NCBI GenBank assembly: GCA_030729925.1
Contig: JANQWK010000093.1
Span: 1 to 64,000 of the forward strand
Origin: Saprospiraceae bacterium
GTDB taxonomy: Bacteria > Bacteroidota > Bacteroidia > Chitinophagales > Saprospiraceae
Direction: 5' to 3'
Length of the DNA stretch: 64,000 bases
Under the pieces are notes generated by a model. It was given only the letters and a program-made list of their open reading frames with translations, ran no database searches and was not told where the DNA came from. Shown one piece after another: positions 53,630 to 61,570 of the stretch; the stretch's first letter is position 1; each line of letters opens with the position of its first letter. The position numbers and the translations under genes were made by a program.

Positions 53630-54622
53630 ATGGTTAAAATAGGCGACGTTGCACTGGGAGAGTTTCCACTTTTGTTGGCACCCATGGAGGATGTCAGCGA
53701 TCCCCCCTTCCGGGCATTGTGCAAGCAACAGGGCTGCGATATGATGTACACCGAATTTATCTCGGTCGAGGGGTTGATCCGCGATGCGGAAAAAAGTTTG
53801 CAAAAGTTAGACATCTATCCGGAGGAACGGCCCATAGGAGTGCAGATTTTTGGTGCCGAAATGGATGCTATGATGGAGGCAGCCCGGATTGTGGAGGAGG
53901 CCAAGCCGGAAGTGCTGGATATTAATTACGGCTGCCCGGTGAAAAAGGTGGTTTGTAAGATGGCAGGTGCAGGTATTCTGCAGGATATAGACCTGATGGT
54001 GAAACTCACCGAGGCGGTAGTGAAATCTACCCGTCTGCCGGTTACCGTTAAGACGCGGTTGGGTTGGGATGAAAACACGATGTTTATTGAAGAGGTGGCA
54101 GAGCGCCTGCAGGATGTGGGTATCCAGGGTTTGTCTATCCACGGCCGCACCCGCAAACAAATGTACAAAGGAGAGGCGGATTGGTCGCTCATCGCTAAGG
54201 TCAAAGAAAACCCCCGCATCCATATTCCTATTTTCGGCAACGGCGACATTGATAGCCCCGAAAAGGCAAAATTGTATAAGGAGCGATACGGGGTAGATGG
54301 CATCATGATCGGACGTGCAAGTATTGGGTATCCCTGGATTTTTAGAGAAATCAAACATTATATGGCTACGGGTGAGTTATTGTCTCCACCCGACATCCAC
54401 GAGCGGGTGGCCGCAGTGCGGGAACACCTGTCCCGCTCTATTGAGTGGAAAGGGGAGAAGGTGGGCGTGGTGGAGATGCGACGCCACTATACCAATTATT
54501 TTAAGGGGTATCCTGGCATAAAACCTTTCCGCTCGGTGCTGGTGTCAGAAATGGATCCCGGGGTTTTGTTTGATACACTGGATCAGATAGAAGAGCTGTT
54601 TGCGGAAGTACTCCTGCCCTGA
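53630..54622 (+). CDS. dusB: tRNA-dihydrouridine synthase B
   Basis: A 330-residue FMN-dependent enzyme that reduces uridine to dihydrouridine in tRNA. LLLAPMEDVSDPPFR (14-28) binds FMN, the catalytic Cys102 is in NYGCPVKKVVCKMAG, then VTVKTRLGWDE, LSIHGRTRKQMYKG, IFGNGDI and DGIMIGRASIGYPWIF follow in the standard TIM-barrel order. The C-terminal helical region GVVEMRRHYTNYFKG fits DusB. The ATG at 53630 starts the conserved region. cca follows after 25 bases, so two tRNA-processing genes are adjacent and probably co-transcribed. Confidence 0.94.
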   Translation: MVKIGDVALGEFPLLLAPMEDVSDPPFRALCKQQGCDMMYTEFISVEGLIRDAEKSLQKLDIYPEERPIGVQIFGAEMDAMMEAARIVEEAKPEVLDINYGCPVKKVVCKMAGAGILQDIDLMVKLTEAVVKSTRLPVTVKTRLGWDENTMFIEEVAERLQDVGIQGLSIHGRTRKQMYKGEADWSLIAKVKENPRIHIPIFGNGDIDSPEKAKLYKERYGVDGIMIGRASIGYPWIFREIKHYMATGELLSPPDIHERVAAVREHLSRSIEWKGEKVGVVEMRRHYTNYFKGYPGIKPFRSVLVSEMDPGVLFDTLDQIEELFAEVLLP

Positions 54623-54647
54623 TCCCACTGCTAAAAAAATTATTTTA

Positions 54648-56072
54648 ATGGTCTTTTCGCTGTCTGAGGAAGAACGCTACCTTTTTAACCTTATCGGATC
54701 AGTTGCAGAGTCACTGGGATATCCAGCCTACCTGGTAGGAGGTTATGTTCGCGATCGCTTGTTGGCTCGTCCCTGTAAAGATATTGATGTGGTATGCGTG
54801 GGCAGCGGTATCCGCCTCGCAGAGGAAGTAGCCGCTCAGCTTCACCCCATACCCCGGGTTGCCGTTTTTAAACGATTCGGAACAGCCATGCTGCGCTACA
54901 AAACCTGGGAGGTGGAGTTTGTTGGCGCGAGAAAGGAGTCTTACCGCCAGGATTCCCGTAAACCCAGCGTGGAGGAGGGGTCCCTCGAGGATGACCTGCA
55001 CCGCCGGGATTTCACCATCAATGCCATGGCCATCAGCTTGAACGAAAAAGATTTTGGCAGCCTCCTGGATCCGTTCAATGGCCTGAAAGACCTGGAGGAC
55101 CGAATCATCCGTACCCCACTCGAGCCAGGGAAGACGTTCTCCGACGATCCCCTACGCATGCTCCGGGGAATCCGTTTTGCGACCCAACTCAATTTTTCTA
55201 TCGAGGAGTTGACCTACGCAGCAATGAGTCAACACCATAAGCGGTTGCAAATTATCTCTAAAGAGCGCATCAGCATCGAGCTGAACAAAATTATCCTGGC
55301 TTCCCAGCCCTCTATAGGATTTAAGATGCTTTTCGAAACAGGCCTCCTCGGGCAGTTTTTCCCCGAGATGGTTCAACTCCACGGGGTCGAAACGATGAAC
55401 GGTCGCTCCCACAAGGATAATTTTTTTCATACCCTACAAGTACTCGATAATCTTAGCAGGTACTCCGACAAACTTTGGCTGCGATGGGCCGCTATATTGC
55501 ACGATATCGCCAAACCGGCAACCAAACGATTCGATGCGGAAGCCGGATGGACCTTTCATGGACATGATGCCGTTGGCGCCAATATGGTTCCCAAAATCTT
55601 CCGCCGACTTAAACTTCCCCTGGATCATCAGATGAAGTACGTGCAGAAATTAGTAGCCCTGCACCTCCGACCAATCAGTCTGACCAAGGAAAATATTACC
55701 GATTCCGCTGTTCGCCGATTGCTCTTCGATGCAGGTGAGGACCTGGATGACCTGATGCAGCTCTGTCGCGCCGATATCACTTCCAAAAATAGAGAAAAGG
55801 TGAAACGCTATCTCGAAAACTACGAGCTGGTGATGGAACGCCTCAAAGCTATAGAGGAGGAAGATCATATCCGCAATTGGCAACCTCCGGTGAGCGGAGA
55901 ACTGATTATGGAGACTTTCGGCATTCCACCCTCAAAGGAAGTAGGTATGATCAAAAATGCCATCAAAGATGCTATCCTGGACGGCGATATCCCCAATACC
56001 TTCGATGCAGCGTTTCATTTCATGCTGGAGAAGGGCGCAATGATTGGATTGTCATCAAAAAATAGTCACTAA
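54648..56072 (+). CDS. cca: CCA-adding tRNA nucleotidyltransferase with HD domain
   Basis: A 474-residue class II polymerase-beta-fold nucleotidyltransferase that adds or repairs the 3' CCA of tRNA. YLVGGYVRDRLL (29-40) and the metal-binding pair in KDIDVV (Asp45, Asp47) start the catalytic domain; RRDFTINAMA and DPLRMLRGIRFATQLNF follow. An HD domain in the C-terminal half is visible as LHDIAKP. The ATG at 54648 follows dusB by 25 bases; the frame is open back to 54600 inside dusB, but the family starts here. No terminator was recognised after its stop. Confidence 0.93.
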   Translation: MVFSLSEEERYLFNLIGSVAESLGYPAYLVGGYVRDRLLARPCKDIDVVCVGSGIRLAEEVAAQLHPIPRVAVFKRFGTAMLRYKTWEVEFVGARKESYRQDSRKPSVEEGSLEDDLHRRDFTINAMAISLNEKDFGSLLDPFNGLKDLEDRIIRTPLEPGKTFSDDPLRMLRGIRFATQLNFSIEELTYAAMSQHHKRLQIISKERISIELNKIILASQPSIGFKMLFETGLLGQFFPEMVQLHGVETMNGRSHKDNFFHTLQVLDNLSRYSDKLWLRWAAILHDIAKPATKRFDAEAGWTFHGHDAVGANMVPKIFRRLKLPLDHQMKYVQKLVALHLRPISLTKENITDSAVRRLLFDAGEDLDDLMQLCRADITSKNREKVKRYLENYELVMERLKAIEEEDHIRNWQPPVSGELIMETFGIPPSKEVGMIKNAIKDAILDGDIPNTFDAAFHFMLEKGAMIGLSSKNSH

Positions 56073-56609
56073 GACCCGGTTTTTATTTGTTTTGGTGATT
56101 TTGTTTCCATTTATTAAATTTTTGCTTTCATGAGTTATTCGCTTGCCCGTTGATATGGTGAGCGGCTGGGCTGCCGTTTGCCGATCTTCTTGCCTGGTGC
56201 TTGGCCTTGTTCAGGATTTTTTTTCTCAAATGCTTGATTTTGTTGGGTTTTCCTTGCACCTCTTTTTGTCTATCCTTTTTTTATTTATTGATTTTCAGAG
56301 GTTTATTTGCGTCCAAATTATCGATTTCGACGATGTAAATTTTAAGTTAAATCGAATTTTTTGTCAATCAAAACAAGCTTTTCAGCTTGCTTTGATGCAA
56401 ATAATTAAGAATTTCCTATCTTAGCATATCATCAGACTAAAGTATTGACTCCCCCAGAGTAAAAAACCAAATAACGATCTGATAGTCAGTAAAATCAAGA
56501 GAGCAATCCATTTTTTAACGCTTATTCGTCAAACCGTTAGAGTGCCATTTATTTTGCCATCTCAGCAGTTGAGTTGGTTTTGTATTTTTCATAACTTAAA
56601 ACTGGTTTT
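56073..56609 (+). other. Intergenic region upstream of the first SusC gene
   Basis: This 537-base gap is rich in T on the plus strand and shows no convincing gene. It contains a hairpin at 56368-56395 and, in its last 44 bases (56566-56609), a leader similar to the one before the second SusC copy: CAGTTGA, TGG, TTTTTCAT and TTAAAACT recur with changes. No exact TAnnTTTG element is present near the start; TATTTTTC at 56583 is one base off. Confidence 0.6.
56368..56395. repeat. Inverted repeat upstream of SusC
   Basis: TCAAAACAAGC (56368-56378) pairs with GCTTGCTTTGA (56385-56395) with one mismatch around the loop TTTTCA. It lies 214 bases before the SusC start and has no T-run on the plus side. 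It could be an operator or RNA structure. Confidence 0.4.
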
Positions 56610-59039
56610 ATGAACATCAAATTCAAGGTGCTTCTGAGTGCTTTGTTGTTAGTGTTGGGTGTGCAGGTTTCGTTTGCACAGTTCACGGCGACAGGTACAG
56701 TGAAGGACGATGCTGGTGAGCCATTAATTGGTGCCACAATTCAAGTAAAGGGTACTACCACGGGTACGGTAACGGATCTGGATGGTGGTTTTAGCGTTGA
56801 GGTACCGACGAACACGGCTACGCTGGTGGTTTCGTACACGGGTTACGAGACGCAGGAGGTTGGAATTACTTCCGCCAACAGGACGATTGACATTGTGCTG
56901 GCTACTTCGGCCGAGCAATTGGCAGAGGTAGTAGTGGTTGGTTATGGAGAGACGTCGAAGGAGGGTCTGACCGGTGCGGTGTCTTCGTTGAAGAGCGACC
57001 GTCTGGAGCAGGTTCCTTTGGCTTCGGTAGAGCAGACGCTGCAGGGTAACATTGCAGGTTTGCAGTCCAACTTGTCCAACGGTCAGCCGGGGTCTCAGGT
57101 GGAAGTCCGTATCCGCGGCCAGGGTTCTATTTCTGCATCCAGTGAGCCGCTGTATGTGGTGGACGGAGTGCCTTTGTTCAACCCGGGTGATGGGTTGACC
57201 AGCCAGTCGGAGACCGCCAACGTAATGGCGAGTATGAACCCCAATGATATTGAGTCGGTTACGGTGTTGAAAGATGCATCTGCGACGGCGATCTACGGAT
57301 CACGTGCGGCCAACGGGGTTATCCTGATCACGACGAAGTCGGGTAAGGCAGGTAAGCCCCAGGTGAAGTTCAGCGCACAGGTGGGCTTCAACGACTGGGC
57401 GGTTTCAGACAGCAAAAATGTGCGTAGTTTGGATGCCCGGGAGTACGTGGATTTGTTCATGGATGGTGAGTTGAACCGCGGTACGTCTATCGCTACGGCA
57501 ATCAGCCGTTTCAATAATAACTATCCGGATCCACAGACAGGTAGGCCGGCGGTGGATATTACTCCTGATGGTGCTGGTGGTTATACCGTTGGTGAGGTTA
57601 GAGTAGATACAGATTGGTTCAATGAGCTATCGCGCACAGGAATCAACCAGAGCTACGACATGAGCGTGAGCGGTGGTAATGAGACGCTGACGTATTTTGC
57701 GTCGGCTTCCTACTTTGACCAAGAGTCTCCGATCATCGGGGTTGGTTTGGATCGCTATTCTACCCGTGCCAACGTTTCTGTCCAGGCACTTCCCTGGTTG
57801 AAGTTGGTCAACAACCTGAACGTGTCGCGTACCTATCAATCAGGTCCGGATGATGATACGGCTTTCAGTAATCCGATCTATACCATGTATCTGCTTCCGG
57901 CGGTAATTCCTACAAAAGATGCGCAGGGTTTGTCCTACGATGGTCACAAAGGATTTTTTATGGGTGGTAACAACCCGGTGGGTTCTTTGAGCGGCGATGA
58001 TGATTTGTACTGGATCCTGAACCGTATTGTGGATAATGTCAGCGCAGAGGTGACGTTAGCTAAGGGCTTGAAATTCAAGTCTAACTGGGCGATTGACCTC
58101 TACGGCTACAACGAGGTGTACTACCGTAATGCCCGTTATGGCGACGGTCGTAACTCCAATGGTTTTGCACAGGAGACAACCCGTAATATCACCAACTGGA
58201 TGGGTTCACAGACATTGAACTATAACAAAACATTGGGAGAGGTACACAACTTTTCTGCCTTGGCAGGATACGAGGCCAACAAAGTAACGACTCGCTCTTC
58301 GTTTGTACAGGGTCAAAATTTCCCGCCAAGTCCACAGTTGCGCACCATCGAAAACGCAGCGGAGATTGTGGGTGGAACCAGCTCCTTGACCGGCTTTGCG
58401 TTTGAGTCATACTTCGGACGGATTTCGTACAACTACGATTACAAGTACTACATTTCAGCTTCATTGCGCCGCGATGGTTCTTCTCGTTTTGGTACAGAGA
58501 ACCGCTTTGGTAATTTCTGGTCACTGGGTGCATCCTGGCGATTGGATCAGGAGGCCTTTATTCAGAATATCGAAGCAATTAATGAATTGAAACTGCGCTC
58601 CAGCTACGGTATCACAGGTAATGCCGAGATCGGAAACTTTGCGTGGTTGCCTTCCGTGAGCTTCGGTATTGATTATGATGGTTCACCAGGGGGTACCTTC
58701 ACCAATATTGGTAATACCAATCTTACCTGGGAACAAAGTGCTGCGTTCAACGTAGGAGTGGACTTCCGAGTGTTCGACCGCGTGAGCGGTGTGGTGGAGT
58801 ATTTCTGGAGAGAGTCGGACAACCTGTTGCTCAATCTTCCGGTTTCCCGAACTACAGGTTTTACCAGTGCTACCCAGAACTTCGGTGCAATGGTCAACAA
58901 GGGTATCGAACTTACCCTGGATGTAGATCTGGTAAACACCGGTGATTTCAGCTGGACAGCAGGGGGTAACATTTCGTTTATTGAGAATGAAATTACCCGC
59001 TTGGCCGAGCCATTTGTGGATGGAACAGGTAACCGTTTC
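56610..59039 (+). repeat. Long direct repeat, copy 1
   Basis: The first 2430 bases of SusC copy 1 match 61571-64000 at an offset of 4961 bases. I compared the two along their length and saw no difference. The true end of the repeat is beyond the window. Upstream of both ATGs similarity falls to a short, partly matching leader. Confidence 0.9.
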
Positions 59040-59696
59040 CGCCGTGAGGAGGGAAGAGAGTACAATGAGTACTGGGTGTATGACTACGCCGGGGTGAATC
59101 CGGATAATGGTCTTCCCTTGTGGTACACCGACGAGACGCGCGAGGCTACAACCAGCGTGTTGGCTCAGGCACAGCGCTTCTATATCGGCAAATCAGGTAC
59201 ACCGGACTTCTTCGGGGGCTTCAATTCGAACTTGTCATGGAAAGGCCTGACCTTGGATGCGAATTTCTCTTTCACCTGGAACAACTACCTCTACGATGCT
59301 ACAGCATGGGTAACCCAGGGTGATGGTGCTTTCACGCCGCGAAGCCAAACGAGCCGCGTACTGAACCGTTGGAGAAACCCAGGCGATATTACAGATGTTC
59401 CTAAGTTCCGCTGGGGAGGCAACTCGAACAGTAACACACAGGGACAATCGCGACATATCTACGACGGAACGTTTATCCGTTTGAGAAATGTTACCCTGGC
59501 TTACCAAATGCCATCTGCGACGGTTAAGAAATTGGGCTTGGCTTCTGCACGGGTATATGCCAGAGGGATCAATTTCTGGACTTGGACCCGCGATCCAGAT
59601 TTGGGCGTGGATCCTGAGACGGCGGTCAATGGTTACCTGGGATCACCAGTACCCAATATGAAGACGCTTTCTTTTGGTATTGATGTTGGTTTTTAA
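56610..59696 (+). CDS. SusC/RagA-family TonB-linked outer-membrane transporter
   Basis: A 1028-residue nutrient importer. Signal peptide ends VQVSFAQ. Residues about 25-105 are a carboxypeptidase-regulatory-like domain (GTVKDDAGEPLIGATIQVKG, ending IDIVLATS). A plug domain follows with EVVVVGYGETSKEGLTGAV, the SusC hallmark IRGQGSISASSEPLYVVDGV and IESVTVLKDASATAIYGSRAANG, then a long beta-barrel to the C terminus ending SFGIDVGF. With the SusD lipoprotein it forms a pedal-bin transporter for oligosaccharides or peptides; the substrate is unknown, since no glycoside hydrolase or regulator lies nearby. Its first 2430 bases recur at 61571-64000. Confidence 0.95.
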   Translation: MNIKFKVLLSALLLVLGVQVSFAQFTATGTVKDDAGEPLIGATIQVKGTTTGTVTDLDGGFSVEVPTNTATLVVSYTGYETQEVGITSANRTIDIVLATSAEQLAEVVVVGYGETSKEGLTGAVSSLKSDRLEQVPLASVEQTLQGNIAGLQSNLSNGQPGSQVEVRIRGQGSISASSEPLYVVDGVPLFNPGDGLTSQSETANVMASMNPNDIESVTVLKDASATAIYGSRAANGVILITTKSGKAGKPQVKFSAQVGFNDWAVSDSKNVRSLDAREYVDLFMDGELNRGTSIATAISRFNNNYPDPQTGRPAVDITPDGAGGYTVGEVRVDTDWFNELSRTGINQSYDMSVSGGNETLTYFASASYFDQESPIIGVGLDRYSTRANVSVQALPWLKLVNNLNVSRTYQSGPDDDTAFSNPIYTMYLLPAVIPTKDAQGLSYDGHKGFFMGGNNPVGSLSGDDDLYWILNRIVDNVSAEVTLAKGLKFKSNWAIDLYGYNEVYYRNARYGDGRNSNGFAQETTRNITNWMGSQTLNYNKTLGEVHNFSALAGYEANKVTTRSSFVQGQNFPPSPQLRTIENAAEIVGGTSSLTGFAFESYFGRISYNYDYKYYISASLRRDGSSRFGTENRFGNFWSLGASWRLDQEAFIQNIEAINELKLRSSYGITGNAEIGNFAWLPSVSFGIDYDGSPGGTFTNIGNTNLTWEQSAAFNVGVDFRVFDRVSGVVEYFWRESDNLLLNLPVSRTTGFTSATQNFGAMVNKGIELTLDVDLVNTGDFSWTAGGNISFIENEITRLAEPFVDGTGNRFRREEGREYNEYWVYDYAGVNPDNGLPLWYTDETREATTSVLAQAQRFYIGKSGTPDFFGGFNSNLSWKGLTLDANFSFTWNNYLYDATAWVTQGDGAFTPRSQTSRVLNRWRNPGDITDVPKFRWGGNSNSNTQGQSRHIYDGTFIRLRNVTLAYQMPSATVKKLGLASARVYARGINFWTWTRDPDLGVDPETAVNGYLGSPVPNMKTLSFGIDVGF

Positions 59697-59748
59697 CTAA
59701 TTAAAAGACCAAGTAGCAAGTAGTTCATTCAAAAAAAATATTATCGCA

Positions 59749-61158
59749 ATGAAAATATTCAACAAATTAATGATTTTGGTGACGGTGTTCGGGCTAAGTG
59801 CCTGCGGGGATGATTTCCTCGACCTGTCACCAAGTAACGCGCTGCCGTTCGAGACGGCGATCCAGACGGTCAATGACCTGGATGCAGCTGTAAATGGATT
59901 GTATTCTCAAATGCAAAGCTCAGATTGGTACGGCCGCTACTTCATTCTGCTTCCGGATATCATGTCAGATGATGTGAAGCAAAACTCGAATGCCAACCGC
60001 GGTCGGGTATGGGCAGAATATACCGGAACGATCAACGATGTGCAGAATATCCCGCGCAATACCTGGACTGCCATCTATGTTGGCGTCAACCGCGCCAATT
60101 TTGTGATCAACTCAAACCTGGAGTTCCCGGCAGCGGTGCAAACCCAGGCCAACCAATTGATCGGCGAGGCTTACGCCGTTCGCGCCCTTGCTCATTTCGA
60201 TTTGGTGCGTTTGTATGCCCAACATTATGGCTTCACAGCGAATGCCAGCCATCCCGGTGTTCCGGTGGTGACCGAGTTCAACCAGGATGCACAGCCTGCC
60301 CGCAATACGGTTGCAGAGGTGTATGCGCAGGTGAAGGCAGACCTTAACCAGGCGATATCCTTGATGACGCTTAACCGCGGCAAAGGAAGGTTCACCAAAA
60401 ATTCCGCAAAGGCGATCTTGGCCAGGGTATCTTACTACCAGGGTGATCTTGCTGCTGCAGGTAGCCTTGCCAACGAGGTGATCACTTCAGGTGCTTATTC
60501 ACTTACTGCTGGTAGCAATCTGCTGGCACAGTGGGCAGATCTGGGTGACAGCCCGGATGCCATCCTGGATGTGGTGAACAATACCTTGGATAATGTTGGT
60601 TCAGAGTCTGTTGCAGGGATGTACAACGTGTCCGGTTATGGCGATTACCTGCCTTCTATGGACCTGGTGAGCTTGTACGATGATGCAGATATCCGCAAAG
60701 GCTTGTTTGTAGAGGACAACAAACTGGGTGGGGGTGTCCTCGGTAACTTGCGCCAGGCAAAGTATTTCCATCCTCGGGGCGAGGACAATTTCCCAGTGAT
60801 TCGCCTTCCAGAGATGTACCTGATCCGTGCAGAGGCGAGAGCTGTTTCTGGGGATACAGCAGGTGCTATCGAAGACTTGATGACGATCCGCCGTCGTGCT
60901 TGGGCAGCTGCTCCTGATGTGACAGCGACCGGTGCTGCTTTGGTGGAGGAGATTTTGTTGGAAAAACGCCTTGAACTGGCTTTCGAAGGACATCGTTTGT
61001 TCGAATTGACTCGCCAGAAGAAAGGTGTGGTTCGGGTGAACTGTACCGCTCCTGCGGGTTCTTGTACGATCAATTACCCCAACGATTTCTTTGTTCTTCC
61101 GATTCCAATCGAAGAAATTAACGCAAATCCAAGCATGACTCAAAACCCTGGTTATTAA
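59749..61158 (+). CDS. SusD/RagB-family substrate-binding lipoprotein
   Basis: A 469-residue outer-membrane lipoprotein, the lid of the SusC transporter. Signal and lipobox FGLSAC end at about residue 19, followed by GDDFLDLSPSN, the usual SusD opening. TPR-like helices carry IGEAYAVRALAHFDLVRLYAQHYG, and the C-terminal part has LPEMYLIRAEARAV and EEILLEKRLELAFEGHRLFELTRQ (each typical of SusD), ending in PIPIEEINANPSMTQNPGY. It starts 52 bases after SusC and ends before a terminator at 61197-61232. Confidence 0.94.
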   Translation: MKIFNKLMILVTVFGLSACGDDFLDLSPSNALPFETAIQTVNDLDAAVNGLYSQMQSSDWYGRYFILLPDIMSDDVKQNSNANRGRVWAEYTGTINDVQNIPRNTWTAIYVGVNRANFVINSNLEFPAAVQTQANQLIGEAYAVRALAHFDLVRLYAQHYGFTANASHPGVPVVTEFNQDAQPARNTVAEVYAQVKADLNQAISLMTLNRGKGRFTKNSAKAILARVSYYQGDLAAAGSLANEVITSGAYSLTAGSNLLAQWADLGDSPDAILDVVNNTLDNVGSESVAGMYNVSGYGDYLPSMDLVSLYDDADIRKGLFVEDNKLGGGVLGNLRQAKYFHPRGEDNFPVIRLPEMYLIRAEARAVSGDTAGAIEDLMTIRRRAWAAAPDVTATGAALVEEILLEKRLELAFEGHRLFELTRQKKGVVRVNCTAPAGSCTINYPNDFFVLPIPIEEINANPSMTQNPGY

Positions 61159-61570
61159 TAATTTAGGGACTTTAATTTAGTGTGGTTTAGATGAAAGGGG
61201 TGTCATGGTGTGCCGTGGCATCCCTTTTTTTTCACAATAATTTATTTGTAATTATTTTTTTTCAATCAATTATTTTTTTTGATTGGATTCCTATAATCTT
61301 ATTTCTTACCTCCCTTCTATTATCCTACTTTCACAATTTGCGTATTCTGGCAACAAATTGATGACCCAAAATCAGGATTTCTATACTTTCGTTCATCATC
61401 AAACAACAGGTGCCCTGTTCGGGGTGCGATGCATGAGAGCAATCCGGAATATTTGATTTTGCCAAACCCCACAGATATATAACGCCTTGACATACATTTT
61501 TTTGTGCGTCTCAAAGAGTCATTTCATACAGTTGATCTGGCGTTTTTTTTCATTCATTAAAACTAGATTT
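61159..61570 (+). other. Intergenic region between SusD and the second SusC
   Basis: A 412-base gap that opens with the SusD terminator. After it, an A/T-rich stretch holds a 7-base inverted pair CAATCAA (61263-61269) / TTGATTG (61279-61285). The last 42 bases (61529-61570) resemble the leader of the first SusC. No gene was recognised. Confidence 0.6.
61197..61232 (+). terminator. Intrinsic terminator after SusD
   Basis: GGGGTGTCATGG pairs with CCGTGGCATCCC (three G-T pairs) around a TGTG loop, followed by eight T. It reads on the plus strand, 38 bases after the SusD stop, so SusC copy 2 should need its own promoter. Confidence 0.85.

Noticed and set aside
56143-56424. A 93-codon plus-strand frame in the gap before SusC
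   Set aside because: Phe/Leu-rich translation of a T-rich stretch with no family pattern; probably non-coding.
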